Position numbers and translations under genes: made by a program. From Streptomyces plumbidurans (GTDB lineage: Bacteria > Actinomycetota > Actinomycetes > Streptomycetales > Streptomycetaceae), in NCBI RefSeq assembly GCF_019857225.1, contig NZ_JAFJSY010000027.1:37207-101206 (forward strand): a stretch of DNA of 64,000 nucleotides, given 5' to 3'. The notes under the pieces were generated by a model that saw nothing but the letters and a program-made list of their open reading frames with translations, did not search any database and was not told where the DNA came from. The stretch's first letter is position 1, and every line of letters begins with the position of its first letter. Shown here one piece after another: positions 15,367 through 23,896 of this stretch.

Positions 15367-16652
15367 CTTCGGCACCCATTCTCTACAGCACCGACGGCAT
15401 CGAGGACTGGTCGCTCGACCCGATCGAGCAGGCCGTCGCCGACATCGCGGCCGGCCGCCCCATCGTGGTGGTCGACGACGAGGACCGCGAGAACGAGGGC
15501 GACCTCGTCGTCGCCGCCGAGAAAATCACCCCCGAGATCGTCGCCTTCATGATGAGCGAGTGCCGCGGCCTGATCTGCGCCCCCATGGAGGGCGAGGAGC
15601 TGGACCGGCTGAAGCTGCCGCAGATGGTGGACGACAACACCGAGTCGATGAGGACCGCGTTCACGGTCTCCGTCGACGCCTCCGCCGCGCACGGCGTCAC
15701 CACCGGCATCTCGGCAGCCGACCGCGCCACCACGCTCCAGCTGCTGGCGAGCGGCGACGCCGAACCGTCCGACTTCGTGCGCCCCGGCCATATCTTCCCG
15801 CTGCGCGCCAGGTCCGGCGGGGTCCTGACCCGCGACGGCCACACCGAGGCCGCCGTGGACCTGGCCCGGCTCGCGGGACTGCGCCCGGCCGGCGCGATCG
15901 TCGAGATCGCCGGCGAGGACGGCCGGATGCTGCGGCTGCCCGAACTGATCCCGTTCGCCCGCAAGCACGGCCTGACGATCATCTCCATCGAGGACCTGAT
16001 CGCCTACCGCCGAGCCTCCGAGCCCACGGTCCGCCGCGAGGCCGAGACCCAACTGCCCACCAAACACGGCCAGTTCACGGCCTACGGCTACCGCTCCACC
16101 GTCGACGGCGTCGAGCACGTCGCCCTCGTCCACGGCGAGATCGGCGACGGCGAGGACGTCCTCGTCCGGGTCCACTCCGAGTGCCTGACCGGCGACATCT
16201 TCGCCTCCCTGCGCTGCGACTGCGGCCCCCAGCTGGACGCCTCCCTGAAGCGCATCCAGGCCGAGGGCAGGGGAGTGGTGGTCTACCTGCGCGGGCACGA
16301 GGGCCGCGGCATCGGGCTGCTGTCCAAGCTGCGCGCGTACGAACTCCAGGAGCGCGGCCGCGACACCCTCGACGCCAACCTCGAACTGGGCCTGCCCGCC
16401 GACGCCCGCGACTACGGCGCGGGCGCGCAGATACTGGCGGACCTCGGCGTTCGGAGCGTCCGCCTGATGACCAACAACCCCGACAAGACCGACGCACTGG
16501 TCCGCCACGGCATCGCGGTCTCCGGCCGCGAGCCGATGCCGGTGCAGGCGGGCGAGCACAACCTCCGCTACCTGCGCACCAAGCGGGACCGGATGGGGCA
16601 CGATCTGCCCTGGCTGGACACGGCTCCCGCGTCCACCTGCGGCAACCAGTAA
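15363..16652 (+). CDS. ribBA: Bifunctional DHBP synthase / GTP cyclohydrolase II
   Basis: A 429-aa fusion. The N-terminal half is 3,4-dihydroxy-2-butanone-4-phosphate synthase, with the acidic metal motif DDEDRENEGDL and HGVTTGISAADRATT, ending near residue 205. The C-terminal half is GTP cyclohydrolase II, with the zinc cysteines in SECLTGDIFASLRCDCG and the active-site block GRGVVVYLRGHEGRGIGL. Both entry reactions of riboflavin synthesis are thus on one chain. ATG overlaps the ribM stop. Confidence 0.97.
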   Translation: MTSAPILYSTDGIEDWSLDPIEQAVADIAAGRPIVVVDDEDRENEGDLVVAAEKITPEIVAFMMSECRGLICAPMEGEELDRLKLPQMVDDNTESMRTAFTVSVDASAAHGVTTGISAADRATTLQLLASGDAEPSDFVRPGHIFPLRARSGGVLTRDGHTEAAVDLARLAGLRPAGAIVEIAGEDGRMLRLPELIPFARKHGLTIISIEDLIAYRRASEPTVRREAETQLPTKHGQFTAYGYRSTVDGVEHVALVHGEIGDGEDVLVRVHSECLTGDIFASLRCDCGPQLDASLKRIQAEGRGVVVYLRGHEGRGIGLLSKLRAYELQERGRDTLDANLELGLPADARDYGAGAQILADLGVRSVRLMTNNPDKTDALVRHGIAVSGREPMPVQAGEHNLRYLRTKRDRMGHDLPWLDTAPASTCGNQ

Positions 16653-16687
16653 GACATGTTCAAAAGGCACGAAGGAGACACGGGAAC

Positions 16688-17173
16688 GTGAGCGGCAAGG
16701 GCGCACCGGAGCTGTCGGTACGGAACGTCGGGGACCTCAGGGTCGCCGTCATCGCGGCGCAGTGGCACGAGAAGGTGATGGACGGCCTGGTGGACGGCGC
16801 ACTGCGCGCCCTGCACGACCTCGGGATCGACGAGCCGACCCTGCTGCGGGTGCCCGGCAGCTGGGAACTCCCGGTCGTCGCCAAGGCCCTCGCGGGCCGC
16901 GGCTACGACGCGATCGTCGCCCTGGGCGTCGTCATCCGCGGCGGCACCCCCCACTTCGACTACGTGTGCCAGGGCGTCACCCAGGGCCTCACCCAGGTCT
17001 GCGTCGACACCGGGGTGCCGGTCGGCTTCGGCCTGCTCACCTGTGACAACGAGGAGCAGGCCCTGGACCGGGCCGGTCTGCCCGGCTCCAACGAGGACAA
17101 GGGCCACGAGGCGGTGACCGCGGCGGTGGCGACCGCGGCCACGCTCCGCTCAGTATCCGAACCGTGGCACTGA
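16688..17173 (+). CDS. ribH: 6,7-dimethyl-8-ribityllumazine synthase
   Basis: A 161-aa lumazine synthase. Blocks include VAVIAAQWHEKVMDGLVDGA (substrate loop), RVPGSWELPVVAKAL, ALGVVIRGGTPHFDYVCQ (with the catalytic His in the RGGTPHFDYV segment) and GLLTCDNEEQALDRAG. It joins the ribBA products to form the substrate of RibE and assembles into pentamers or 60-mers in the family. The GTG follows GAAGGAGA by nine bases, 35 nt after ribBA; it closes the rib operon. Confidence 0.96.
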   Translation: MSGKGAPELSVRNVGDLRVAVIAAQWHEKVMDGLVDGALRALHDLGIDEPTLLRVPGSWELPVVAKALAGRGYDAIVALGVVIRGGTPHFDYVCQGVTQGLTQVCVDTGVPVGFGLLTCDNEEQALDRAGLPGSNEDKGHEAVTAAVATAATLRSVSEPWH

Positions 17174-17207
17174 CACATCCGGTGTGTGGCATAGGCTGAG
17201 CGTCACC

Positions 17208-17480
17208 ATGTCCAAGAAGACGTTCGAGGAGCTCTTCACCGAGCTCCAGCACAAGGCCGCCCACGGCGACCCCGCCACTTCCCGTACCGCAGAACTGGTC
17301 GGCAAGGGCGTCCATGCCATCGGCAAGAAGGTCGTCGAAGAGGCCGCCGAGGTATGGATGGCCGCCGAGCACGAGGGCAAGGAGGCAGCCGCCGAGGAGA
17401 TCTCGCAGCTGCTGTACCACGTCCAGGTGATGATGGTCGCCCGCGGCATCTCCCTGGACGACGTCTACGCCCATCTGTAA
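17208..17480 (+). CDS. hisE: Phosphoribosyl-ATP diphosphatase
   Basis: A 90-aa MazG-like all-helical pyrophosphohydrolase. It carries KKTFEELFTELQHKAA at the N-terminus and the acidic motif GKKVVEEAAEVWMAAEHE, which binds magnesium. It performs histidine synthesis step 2, releasing pyrophosphate from phosphoribosyl-ATP. The ATG at 17208 is chosen because family similarity begins at MSKKTFEEL. It is 34 nt after ribH and 52 nt before hisG, so it may be read both from the rib operon and from a local promoter. Confidence 0.95.
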   Translation: MSKKTFEELFTELQHKAAHGDPATSRTAELVGKGVHAIGKKVVEEAAEVWMAAEHEGKEAAAEEISQLLYHVQVMMVARGISLDDVYAHL

Positions 17481-17532
17481 GCCGCCCCGGCTCAGAGCAC
17501 ACCCACCCCATCACGCAAAGGAAGCCGACCTC

Positions 17533-18390
17533 ATGCTGCGCATCGCCGTCCCCAACAAGGGTTCCCTGTCAGGCCCTGCGGCGGAGATGCTGCATGAGGC
17601 CGGCTACCGCCAGCGCCGCGAGTCCAAGGAACTGCGCACCGTCGACCCGTCGAACGAGGTCGAGTTCTTCTACCTCCGCCCCCGCGACATCGCGATCTAC
17701 GTCTCCTCCGGGAAGCTCGACATCGGCATCACCGGCCGCGATCTGCTGATCGACTCCGGCGCCCACGCCGAGGAGATCCTCCCGCTCGGCTTCGCCCGCT
17801 CCACCTTCCGCTTCGCCGCCAAGCCGGGCACCGCGAACGGACTGGCGGACCTGAAGGGCAGGACGGTCGCCACCTCCTACGAGGGCATCGTCGAGGGTCA
17901 CCTCACCGAGCACGGCGTCGACGCCTCCGTCGTCCACCTCGACGGCGCCGTGGAGACGGCGATCGAGCTGGGCGTCGCCGAGGTCATCGCCGACGTCGTC
18001 GAGACCGGCACCTCGCTGCGCAACGCGGGCCTGGAGGTCTTCGGCGAGCCGATCATGAAGTCCGAGGCCGTCGTGATCCGCCGTACGGGCGCCGACGCCG
18101 ATGAGAGCGCCGAGCCCAAGGTCCAGCAGTTCCTGCGCCGCCTCCAGGGTGTCCTGGTGGCCCGGACGTACGTGATGATGGACTACGACTGCCGCGTCGA
18201 GCAGCTGGAGAAGGCCGTGGCCCTCACCCCGGGTCTGGAGTCCCCGACCATCTCCCCGCTGCACAACGAGGGCTGGGTCGCCGTCCGTGCCATGGTCCCC
18301 ACCAAGGACGCCCAGCGCATCATGGACGACCTGTACGCGATCGGCGCCCGGGCCATCCTGACCACTGCCATCCACGCCTGCCGTCTCTGA
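17533..18390 (+). CDS. hisG: ATP phosphoribosyltransferase, long form
   Basis: A 285-aa enzyme of histidine synthesis step 1. The N-terminal catalytic lobes show RIAVPNKGSLSGPA and LDIGITGRDLL. The phosphoribosyl-pyrophosphate loop region is EVIADVVETGTSLR. The C-terminal 75 residues (RTYVMMDYDCRVEQLEKAVALTPGLESPTISPL) are the histidine-sensing regulatory domain of the long form, so HisZ is not needed. AAAGGAAG lies eight bases before the ATG. The cluster hisE-hisG follows the rib operon. Confidence 0.97.
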   Translation: MLRIAVPNKGSLSGPAAEMLHEAGYRQRRESKELRTVDPSNEVEFFYLRPRDIAIYVSSGKLDIGITGRDLLIDSGAHAEEILPLGFARSTFRFAAKPGTANGLADLKGRTVATSYEGIVEGHLTEHGVDASVVHLDGAVETAIELGVAEVIADVVETGTSLRNAGLEVFGEPIMKSEAVVIRRTGADADESAEPKVQQFLRRLQGVLVARTYVMMDYDCRVEQLEKAVALTPGLESPTISPLHNEGWVAVRAMVPTKDAQRIMDDLYAIGARAILTTAIHACRL

Positions 18391-18403
18391 GGGGTACGCA
18401 GAG

Positions 18404-18859
18404 ATGTCCGAGCTGCCCGCTCTTCCCGTCACGTTCCGGCCGGGCCGCACCCGCGCCGTCCTGCTCGCCTCCGGTGCCGTGATCTTCGTGGTCATCACGA
18501 CGGTCGCGCTGCTGCTCGAGCACCTCGGCCCGGGCGAGCGCATGAGCTTCGTCCTCACGGCCGCGCTGCTGTTCGCCGTGCTCGCCCAGCTGGGCCGGGT
18601 GAAGGTCGTCGCCGACGAGTCCGGCGTCACGGTCGTGAACATCGTCGGCAGGCGGCGCCTGGCCTGGGCCGAGATCGTGCAGGTGAACCTGCGGCCCGGC
18701 GATCCCTGGGTGTTCCTCAACCTCAGCGACGGCACCAGCCTGCCCGCGCTCGGCATCCAGCCGGGCATCGCCAAGCAGCGCGCCATCGCCGACGCGCGCA
18801 CCCTGCGCGCCCTCGCGGAGGCCCGGTCCGTCAGGGATCCTGAGCAGCATCAGGGCTGA
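18404..18859 (+). CDS. Membrane PH-domain protein
   Basis: A 151-aa protein. Two hydrophobic helices (about residues 21-40 and 45-62) are followed by a small beta-rich bacterial PH-like domain (VKVVADESGVTVVNIVGRRRLAWAEIVQVNLRPGDPWVFLNLSDGTSLPALGI). Proteins of this shape sit in the cytoplasmic membrane with the PH domain inside; no biochemical role is known. It starts 13 nt after hisG with a GAGGGG site, so it is probably the last gene of the his transcript. Confidence 0.85.
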   Translation: MSELPALPVTFRPGRTRAVLLASGAVIFVVITTVALLLEHLGPGERMSFVLTAALLFAVLAQLGRVKVVADESGVTVVNIVGRRRLAWAEIVQVNLRPGDPWVFLNLSDGTSLPALGIQPGIAKQRAIADARTLRALAEARSVRDPEQHQG

Positions 18860-18943
18860 TCGGGGCGGTCCCGGGCGATCTGAGAGCCGCCCGGGACAAG
18901 TCCGCACTGCCGTAGTACCCCTTGTCTTGATTAATCTGTTGTC

Positions 18944-19055
18944 GGAGGCGCTGTCGTTGCGCCTCCACCGCTGATGCTCCCGCCGGTCTCCACCGGCCCT
19001 CAGCGGGCCCCTGCTACCCGAGGAGTGACTCCCTCCAGCGATGGACGGATCGTCC
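18944..19055. other. Run of four hairpins upstream of the CNNM/CBS pair
   Basis: Four inverted repeats follow one another. GGAGGCG/CGCCTCC lies at 18944-18950 and 18960-18966. CCGCTGA/TCAGCGG at 18968-18974 and 19000-19006 encloses GCCGGT/ACCGGC. GGAGTGACTCC is at 19022-19032 and GGACGGATCGTCC at 19043-19055. The octamer GTAGTACC occurs on both sides (18912-18919 and 19057-19064). This 243-nt gap reads like a structured leader. I could not match it to the M-box, yybP or another riboswitch class. Confidence 0.4.
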
Positions 19056-19102
19056 TGTAGTACCTGCGCCGTCCCCTCTTCGCACCACGAGGCGGCGGCA
19101 TC

Positions 19103-20428
19103 ATGACCACGCCCCTGCTCCTTCTCGCAGCGGCCTTCCTGCTGATCCTGGCCAACGGCTTCTTCGTCGCCGCGGAGTTCGGCCTGGTCACGGTCGAGTC
19201 CACGGACGCCGAGAAGGCCGCGGCCGAAGGCGACAAGCGGGCCCGCCGGGTCGCCGAGTCGCTGCGGCAGCTGTCCTTCCAGCTCTCCGGCACCCAGCTC
19301 GGCATCACCATCACCTCCCTCGTCGTCGGCATGCTCGCCGAACCGGCGCTCGGGGCACTGCTGCGCGGCCCCTTCACGGCCGTCGGCGTCCCCGACGGCG
19401 CGGTCTCCTCGGTCGCGGTGGTCGTCGGCATGCTGCTGGCCTCCGCCGTGCAGATGGTCATCGGCGAGCTCGTGCCCAAGAACTGGGCGGTGTCCAAGCC
19501 GATGCAGGTCGCGCGCTTCGTCGCGGGCCCGCAGCACGCCTTTGCCCGGCTGTTCCGCCCGGTCATCTCCGCGCTGAACACCGTGGCCAACCGCCTGGTG
19601 CGTGCCCTGGGCGTCGAGCCCGCCCAGGAGCTGGCCTCCGCCCGCACCCCCGGCGAACTCGTCTCCCTCGCCCGGCACTCCGCCCAGGCCGGCGCCCTGG
19701 AACAGGACACCGCCGACCTCTTCGTACGGACGCTGTCGCTGGGCGAGCTGACCGCGCAGCACGTGATGACCCCGCGGGTGAAGGTGAGCGCGCTGCAGTC
19801 GTCGGCGACCGCCGAGGACGTGGTCAACCTCACCCGTGCCACCGGACTGTCCCGCTTCCCGGTCTACAAGGAGCGGATCGACGAGGTCGTCGGCATGGTC
19901 CACCTCAAGGACGCCCTGGCCGTCCCGGCGCACGACCGGCTGCGCACCCCCGTCGGCCGCATCGCCCGCCCGGCGCTGCTCGTTCCCGAGACCCTGCCGG
20001 TCCAGCCGCTGCTGGCCCAGCTGCGCAGCGAGCAGCCCATCGCGGTCGTCGTCGACGAGTACGGCGGCACGGCGGGCGTCGTCACCCTGGAGGACATCGT
20101 CGAGGAGATCGTCGGCGAGGTCCGCGACGAGCACGACGGGCAGGACGTGCCCGAACTCGCCGCCGCCCCGGCCGAGGACGGCAGGCCCGCCTGGGACGCC
20201 GACGGCAGCTGCCGTGTCGACATCCTGCAGCGCATAGGCCTGGACGTGCCCGAGGGGCCGTACGAGACCGTCGCCGGGCTGATCGCCGACCGGCTCGGCC
20301 GGATCCCGGCCGTCGGCGACCGGGCCGAGCTGCCGGGCTGGCGGCTGACCGTGCGCCGCGTGGGGCACTACCGCGCCGAGCGGGTCCGGCTGGTGCGCAC
20401 CGGACCGGTCGTGGAGGTCGCCCGATGA
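19103..20428 (+). CDS. CNNM/CBS-domain membrane protein (hemolysin/CorC-type family)
   Basis: A 441-aa protein. An N-terminal CNNM transmembrane domain (about residues 1-200, FLLILANGFFVAAEFGLVTVE and the conserved AEPALGALL and IGELVPKNWAVS blocks) is followed by a CBS pair (LSLGELTAQHVMTPRVKV; AVVVDEYGGTAGVVTLEDIVEEIVGEVRDEHD). A C-terminal CorC_HlyC (transporter-associated) domain completes it. Members are linked to magnesium or cobalt homeostasis; actual hemolysis is not implied. Its last codon overlaps the next gene (ATGA), so two paralogues are co-translated. Confidence 0.9.
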   Translation: MTTPLLLLAAAFLLILANGFFVAAEFGLVTVESTDAEKAAAEGDKRARRVAESLRQLSFQLSGTQLGITITSLVVGMLAEPALGALLRGPFTAVGVPDGAVSSVAVVVGMLLASAVQMVIGELVPKNWAVSKPMQVARFVAGPQHAFARLFRPVISALNTVANRLVRALGVEPAQELASARTPGELVSLARHSAQAGALEQDTADLFVRTLSLGELTAQHVMTPRVKVSALQSSATAEDVVNLTRATGLSRFPVYKERIDEVVGMVHLKDALAVPAHDRLRTPVGRIARPALLVPETLPVQPLLAQLRSEQPIAVVVDEYGGTAGVVTLEDIVEEIVGEVRDEHDGQDVPELAAAPAEDGRPAWDADGSCRVDILQRIGLDVPEGPYETVAGLIADRLGRIPAVGDRAELPGWRLTVRRVGHYRAERVRLVRTGPVVEVAR

Positions 20429-21510
20429 GCGTGCTCCAACTCCTGTTCGCCGCCCTGCTGGTGCTGACCAACGGCTTCTTCGTCGGCGCCGAGTTCGCGC
20501 TCGTGTCCGTACGCCGCAGCCAGATCGAACCGCTCGGCACGGCCCGCGCCCGCCAGGTCCTCTACGGCCTGGAGCGGCTGCCGCAGATGATGGCCGCGGC
20601 GCAGTTCGGCATCACCGTCTGCTCGCTGACGCTGGGCGCGGTGGCCGAACCGACCGTCGCGCATCTGCTGGAGCCGGTCTTCGAGTGGATCCACCTTCCG
20701 GACGGGACGATCCACCCGCTGGGCTATGTCATCGCGCTCGCCGCGGTCGTCTTCTTCCACCTCGTCATCGGCGAGATGGTCCCGAAGAACCTGGCGATGG
20801 CGGCCCCGGAGAAGGTCGCGGTGTGGCTCGCTCCCGGCCTGGTGGCCTTCGCCCGCGTCTGCAGGCCGATCACCGTCGCGCTCGGCGCCTGCGCGCAGGC
20901 GATCCTGCGGCTGTTCCGGGTCGAGCCCAAGGACGAGGTCGAGGCCGTCTTCACCAGCGAGCAGCTCAACCGCCTGGTGGAGGACTCCGGCCAGGCGGGC
21001 CTGCTGGACCCCGAGGAGCAGGAACGCCTCGAGGACGCACTGGAGTTGGGCTCCCGCCCGGTGACGGACGTCCTGCTGAGGGCGGAGTCCCTGGTGACGG
21101 TGCCGCCGTCGGTCACCCCGGGCCGGATCGTCGAACTCACCGCGCGCACCGGGTACTCCCGGTTCCCGATCGCCGCGGAGAACGGCGCCTTCATGGGCTA
21201 TCTGCATGTGAAGGACGTACTGGACCTGGAGGACTCCGAGCGGGCGGTGCCGCAGCAGCTGTGGCGTCCGATGACGACCCTGCGCTCCGAACTGCCCCTG
21301 GACGACGCCCTGACGGTGATGCGTCGGGCGGCCACGCATCTGGCCCAGGTGGCCGACGCGTCCGGCAAGGTGCTGGGCCTGGTCGCCCTGGAGGACGTGC
21401 TGGAGCTCCTGGTCGGCGAGGTCACGGACCCGGCGCACCGCGACGTGCCGCCGGTGAAGGTGACCGAGCCGCGGGCCAGCGGTGAGCCGGAGAACGCGCT
21501 GACCGCCTGA
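20425..21510 (+). CDS. Second CNNM/CBS-domain membrane protein
   Basis: A 361-aa paralogue of the preceding protein with the CNNM region (LVLTNGFFVGAEFALVSVRRSQIEP, AEPTVAHLLEP, VIGEMVPKNLAMA) and a CBS pair (SRPVTDVLLRAESLVTV; GLVALEDVLELLVGEVTD). It lacks the C-terminal CorC_HlyC extension of its neighbour. Overlapping start and stop codons imply that the two act together, perhaps as a hetero-oligomeric ion transporter or sensor. Ion specificity is not readable. Confidence 0.9.
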   Translation: MSVLQLLFAALLVLTNGFFVGAEFALVSVRRSQIEPLGTARARQVLYGLERLPQMMAAAQFGITVCSLTLGAVAEPTVAHLLEPVFEWIHLPDGTIHPLGYVIALAAVVFFHLVIGEMVPKNLAMAAPEKVAVWLAPGLVAFARVCRPITVALGACAQAILRLFRVEPKDEVEAVFTSEQLNRLVEDSGQAGLLDPEEQERLEDALELGSRPVTDVLLRAESLVTVPPSVTPGRIVELTARTGYSRFPIAAENGAFMGYLHVKDVLDLEDSERAVPQQLWRPMTTLRSELPLDDALTVMRRAATHLAQVADASGKVLGLVALEDVLELLVGEVTDPAHRDVPPVKVTEPRASGEPENALTA

Positions 21511-21522
21511 CCACTCGACCGC

Positions 21523-21550
21523 CTGACCGCTGACCGCTGACCGCTGACCG
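21523..21550. repeat. Four tandem copies of CTGACCG
   Basis: A 7-bp unit is repeated exactly four times right behind the stop of the second CNNM gene, flanked by degenerate copies. It is a slippage-prone short tandem repeat in the 91-bp gap between convergent genes; no function is suggested. Confidence 0.8.
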
Positions 21551-21601
21551 CCTGACGCGGGACCGGAGGCCGGGGAACAGGGGCCTGGGGCCGGGGGTCC
21601 G

Positions 21602-23467
21602 TCACATCGGGGACGGATCCTGCGGCCCCCGCCCCGACAGCACCTCGCCGTAGGCCTGCATCAGGTCGGGCAGCCGCAATGTCGACAAGTCGTCACGGGA
21701 CAAGGTCCCCGGATAGATCGACAGCCGCAGGTCGCGGTACGCGCAGCTCTTCTCGTAGAGCGTGCGCAGGAATCGTCCGTTGCCCAGCTCGTCGATCCAG
21801 CCCTGGTCCACCACGTGCCCGGCGATGGAGCGCAGCTCGTCGAGCGCCTCCTCGTCCCACACGTCGCCGTTCTCCGCGGCCAGGACCTCGCCGATGGAGG
21901 TGAGTTCGAGCGGTCGGTAGGACGGGAAGTCGACGCGGGTCGTGAAGCGGGACGACAAGCCGGGGTTGGCCGCCAGCAGGCGGTCCATGCCCTCGGGGTA
22001 GCCGGCCAGGATGACCACCAGGTGGTCGCGGTTGTCCTCGGCCCGCTTCAGCAGCACCTGCAGCGCCTCGTCGCCGTACGCGTCGCCCTTGCCGTAGCCG
22101 GAGTTGGAGAGGGAGTAGGCCTCGTCGACGAAGAGCACGCCGCCGATCGCGGAGTCGATCAGCTCGTTGGCCTTCACGGCCGTCTGGCCCAGGTACTCGC
22201 CGACCAGGTCGGCCCGCTGGGCCTCCACCAGGTGGTCACCGCCGAGCAGGCCGAGGGCGTAGAAGACCCGGCCGAGGATGCGCGCCACGGTGGTCTTGCC
22301 GGTGCCGGAGGGCCCGGAGAAGACGAAGTGCCGCTTGGGCGGCTGGACCGGCAGGCCCTGACCGGCCCGCAGCCGCGCCATGTTCAGCTGCGCCGACAGG
22401 GCCTTGACCTGGCGCTTGACCGGCTCGAGGCCCACCATGCGCTCCAGCTCGGCGAGCGCCTCCTCCAGCAGCAGCGGGTCGGTGGGGCCCGCGGGCAGCG
22501 GGGACCCGGACGATCCGGTGTTCTTGTGCCGTACGGCCGGGTCGATCGTCGAGGAAAGCGGGCCGACGGGCGGCAGGTCGGAGTCGGACAGTCTGAGGTC
22601 CCGGCCCTCGGCGCCGAACAGCGGGTCCAGGGTGTCGGGGCCCTCCAGGGCGTCCTGGCCGCCGGAGAGCGTGATCGCCGCGAGGTCGGCGGACTCGTCG
22701 TACCCGTCGCCCTCGGCGATCGCAGCGAGCCGGGCCGAGGTGTCCATGAAGGCGGGGTCGACGCGGTGCACGGCGCGGTACAGGGGGAGCGCGGCGGCCG
22801 AGCGGCCGGTGCCCTCGTGGGCCCGCGCCAGCCAGTAGCGCAGCTCCTTGCGCTGCGGCTGCTCGCTGCGGCAGCGCATCAGGGCGGCCGCGAGCAGCGG
22901 TTCGGCCTGTCCGTACATCTCCAGGCGCACCCGCGCCATGCCGCCGAACAGGCCCGCCTCGATGCCGAGCAGGGCGTCGTCGATCAGCGGGTCGGTGTGC
23001 CGGACCAACTGGTCCCAGTCCTTGACCAGATAGGCACGGCAGGCATGCAGAAAACGGACCTGCGGGTCGGTGTCCACGGGCGGCAGCCCGGCGAGCGCCC
23101 GGTCCAGCTCCGGGACATGGCGGCCGTCCAGCCAGTGCGAGGCGTGCGCGAGCAGCAGATCGCGCGGGCTCTCCAGCACGGGCTGCACCCACCAGCCGAG
23201 CCAGTACCAGGAGTTGAGGGAGCGGCGGTGCCGGGCGCGCTGCTCGCCGAAGCGGTCCCGGTGCCGGAACATCCGCAGCAGCGCGGTCGTCGTGTCGACG
23301 CGCAGCGCGTGCAGTCCGAGCCAGCCGTCGGCCATCCCGGGATCCATCCGGACCGCCGCCCGGAACTCCTCCTCCGCCTGCGGATAGGCGCCCATGGTGT
23401 AGGCGTCCACGCCTCGCAGCCAGGCGAGGTCGGCCGGGGCCTCGGGGCCCTGCGTGCCGAAGTCCAT
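21602..23467 (-). CDS. TPR-AAA+ ATPase (CbxX/EccA-like)
   Basis: A 621-aa protein. The N-terminal half is helical and TPR-like (AYTMGAYPQAEEEFRAAVRMDPGMADGWLGLHALRV). A low-complexity linker (about 265-320) precedes one CbxX/CfqX-type AAA+ domain, with Walker A SGPSGTGKTT near residues 382-391, Walker B GGVLFVDEAYSL near 442-453 and an arginine-finger region LSSRFTTRVDFPSY. Domain order and length match EccA of type VII secretion, but no ESX genes are nearby. The function may be a remodelling chaperone outside secretion. The start follows GGGGGA; a GTG one codon earlier is possible. Confidence 0.85.
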   Translation of the reverse strand: MDFGTQGPEAPADLAWLRGVDAYTMGAYPQAEEEFRAAVRMDPGMADGWLGLHALRVDTTTALLRMFRHRDRFGEQRARHRRSLNSWYWLGWWVQPVLESPRDLLLAHASHWLDGRHVPELDRALAGLPPVDTDPQVRFLHACRAYLVKDWDQLVRHTDPLIDDALLGIEAGLFGGMARVRLEMYGQAEPLLAAALMRCRSEQPQRKELRYWLARAHEGTGRSAAALPLYRAVHRVDPAFMDTSARLAAIAEGDGYDESADLAAITLSGGQDALEGPDTLDPLFGAEGRDLRLSDSDLPPVGPLSSTIDPAVRHKNTGSSGSPLPAGPTDPLLLEEALAELERMVGLEPVKRQVKALSAQLNMARLRAGQGLPVQPPKRHFVFSGPSGTGKTTVARILGRVFYALGLLGGDHLVEAQRADLVGEYLGQTAVKANELIDSAIGGVLFVDEAYSLSNSGYGKGDAYGDEALQVLLKRAEDNRDHLVVILAGYPEGMDRLLAANPGLSSRFTTRVDFPSYRPLELTSIGEVLAAENGDVWDEEALDELRSIAGHVVDQGWIDELGNGRFLRTLYEKSCAYRDLRLSIYPGTLSRDDLSTLRLPDLMQAYGEVLSGRGPQDPSPM

Positions 23468-23896
23468 CACGTCCCCCACAAACCGTGCCCCCGTCGGTTG
23501 ACCCCCGGGCCGTCGTCCAACGGCCGCTTTGATCGAAACGTCGTGCCGCGAACCGGAGTTGCGGTGCGCGCAGCCGTCTGTCAGGTCGCACCGATGGCAT
23601 CGTACCTGCGCCGGTGTCGCCCGCCGAAGGGTGCCGCACAGGCCGTTTGACGAGGTGGGAGCAGACGGGGGCGCACTTCGGACGGTGACCGTGGGTGAGC
23701 GAATCGCGCCTCGGAGCGTCCGGAAAGGGGGAATGAGGGCAGAACGAAGCCCCCGATCACGGGGGAACAACCGGGGGCTTCGCGTCTGCATGCGGCTTCG
23801 AATGGCCGCTCATTCAGAACGTAAGTCCTGTACGGCCCCTCGGTCAAGCGGAGTTGAGGCACTCCGGGAAGTTGAACGGCAGTCGTCTTCACAAGT
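23468..23896. other. 429-nt gap between the AAA+ gene and the kinase-like gene
   Basis: This stretch holds the upstream region of the AAA+ gene, the hairpin listed at 23746-23781 and the 3' flank of the kinase-like gene. An inverted repeat AACGGCAG/CTGCCGTT brackets the kinase stop codon and may help its termination. I see no coding pattern and no tRNA signature in it. Confidence 0.5.
23746..23781. terminator. Terminator-like hairpin
   Basis: GAAGCCCCC (23746-23754) pairs with GGGGGCTTC (23773-23781) over an 18-nt loop that contains a second G-run. It sits about 115 nt downstream of the kinase-like gene on its strand, and would insulate the AAA+ gene. Confidence 0.6.

Noticed and set aside
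18944..19064. M-box magnesium riboswitch before the CNNM/CBS genes
   Set aside because: The conserved M-box strings are not present; only unspecific hairpins are seen, so it is listed as an unassigned leader.
21602..23467. A type VII secretion locus around the EccA-like gene
   Set aside because: None of the other ESX components is encoded within the window.
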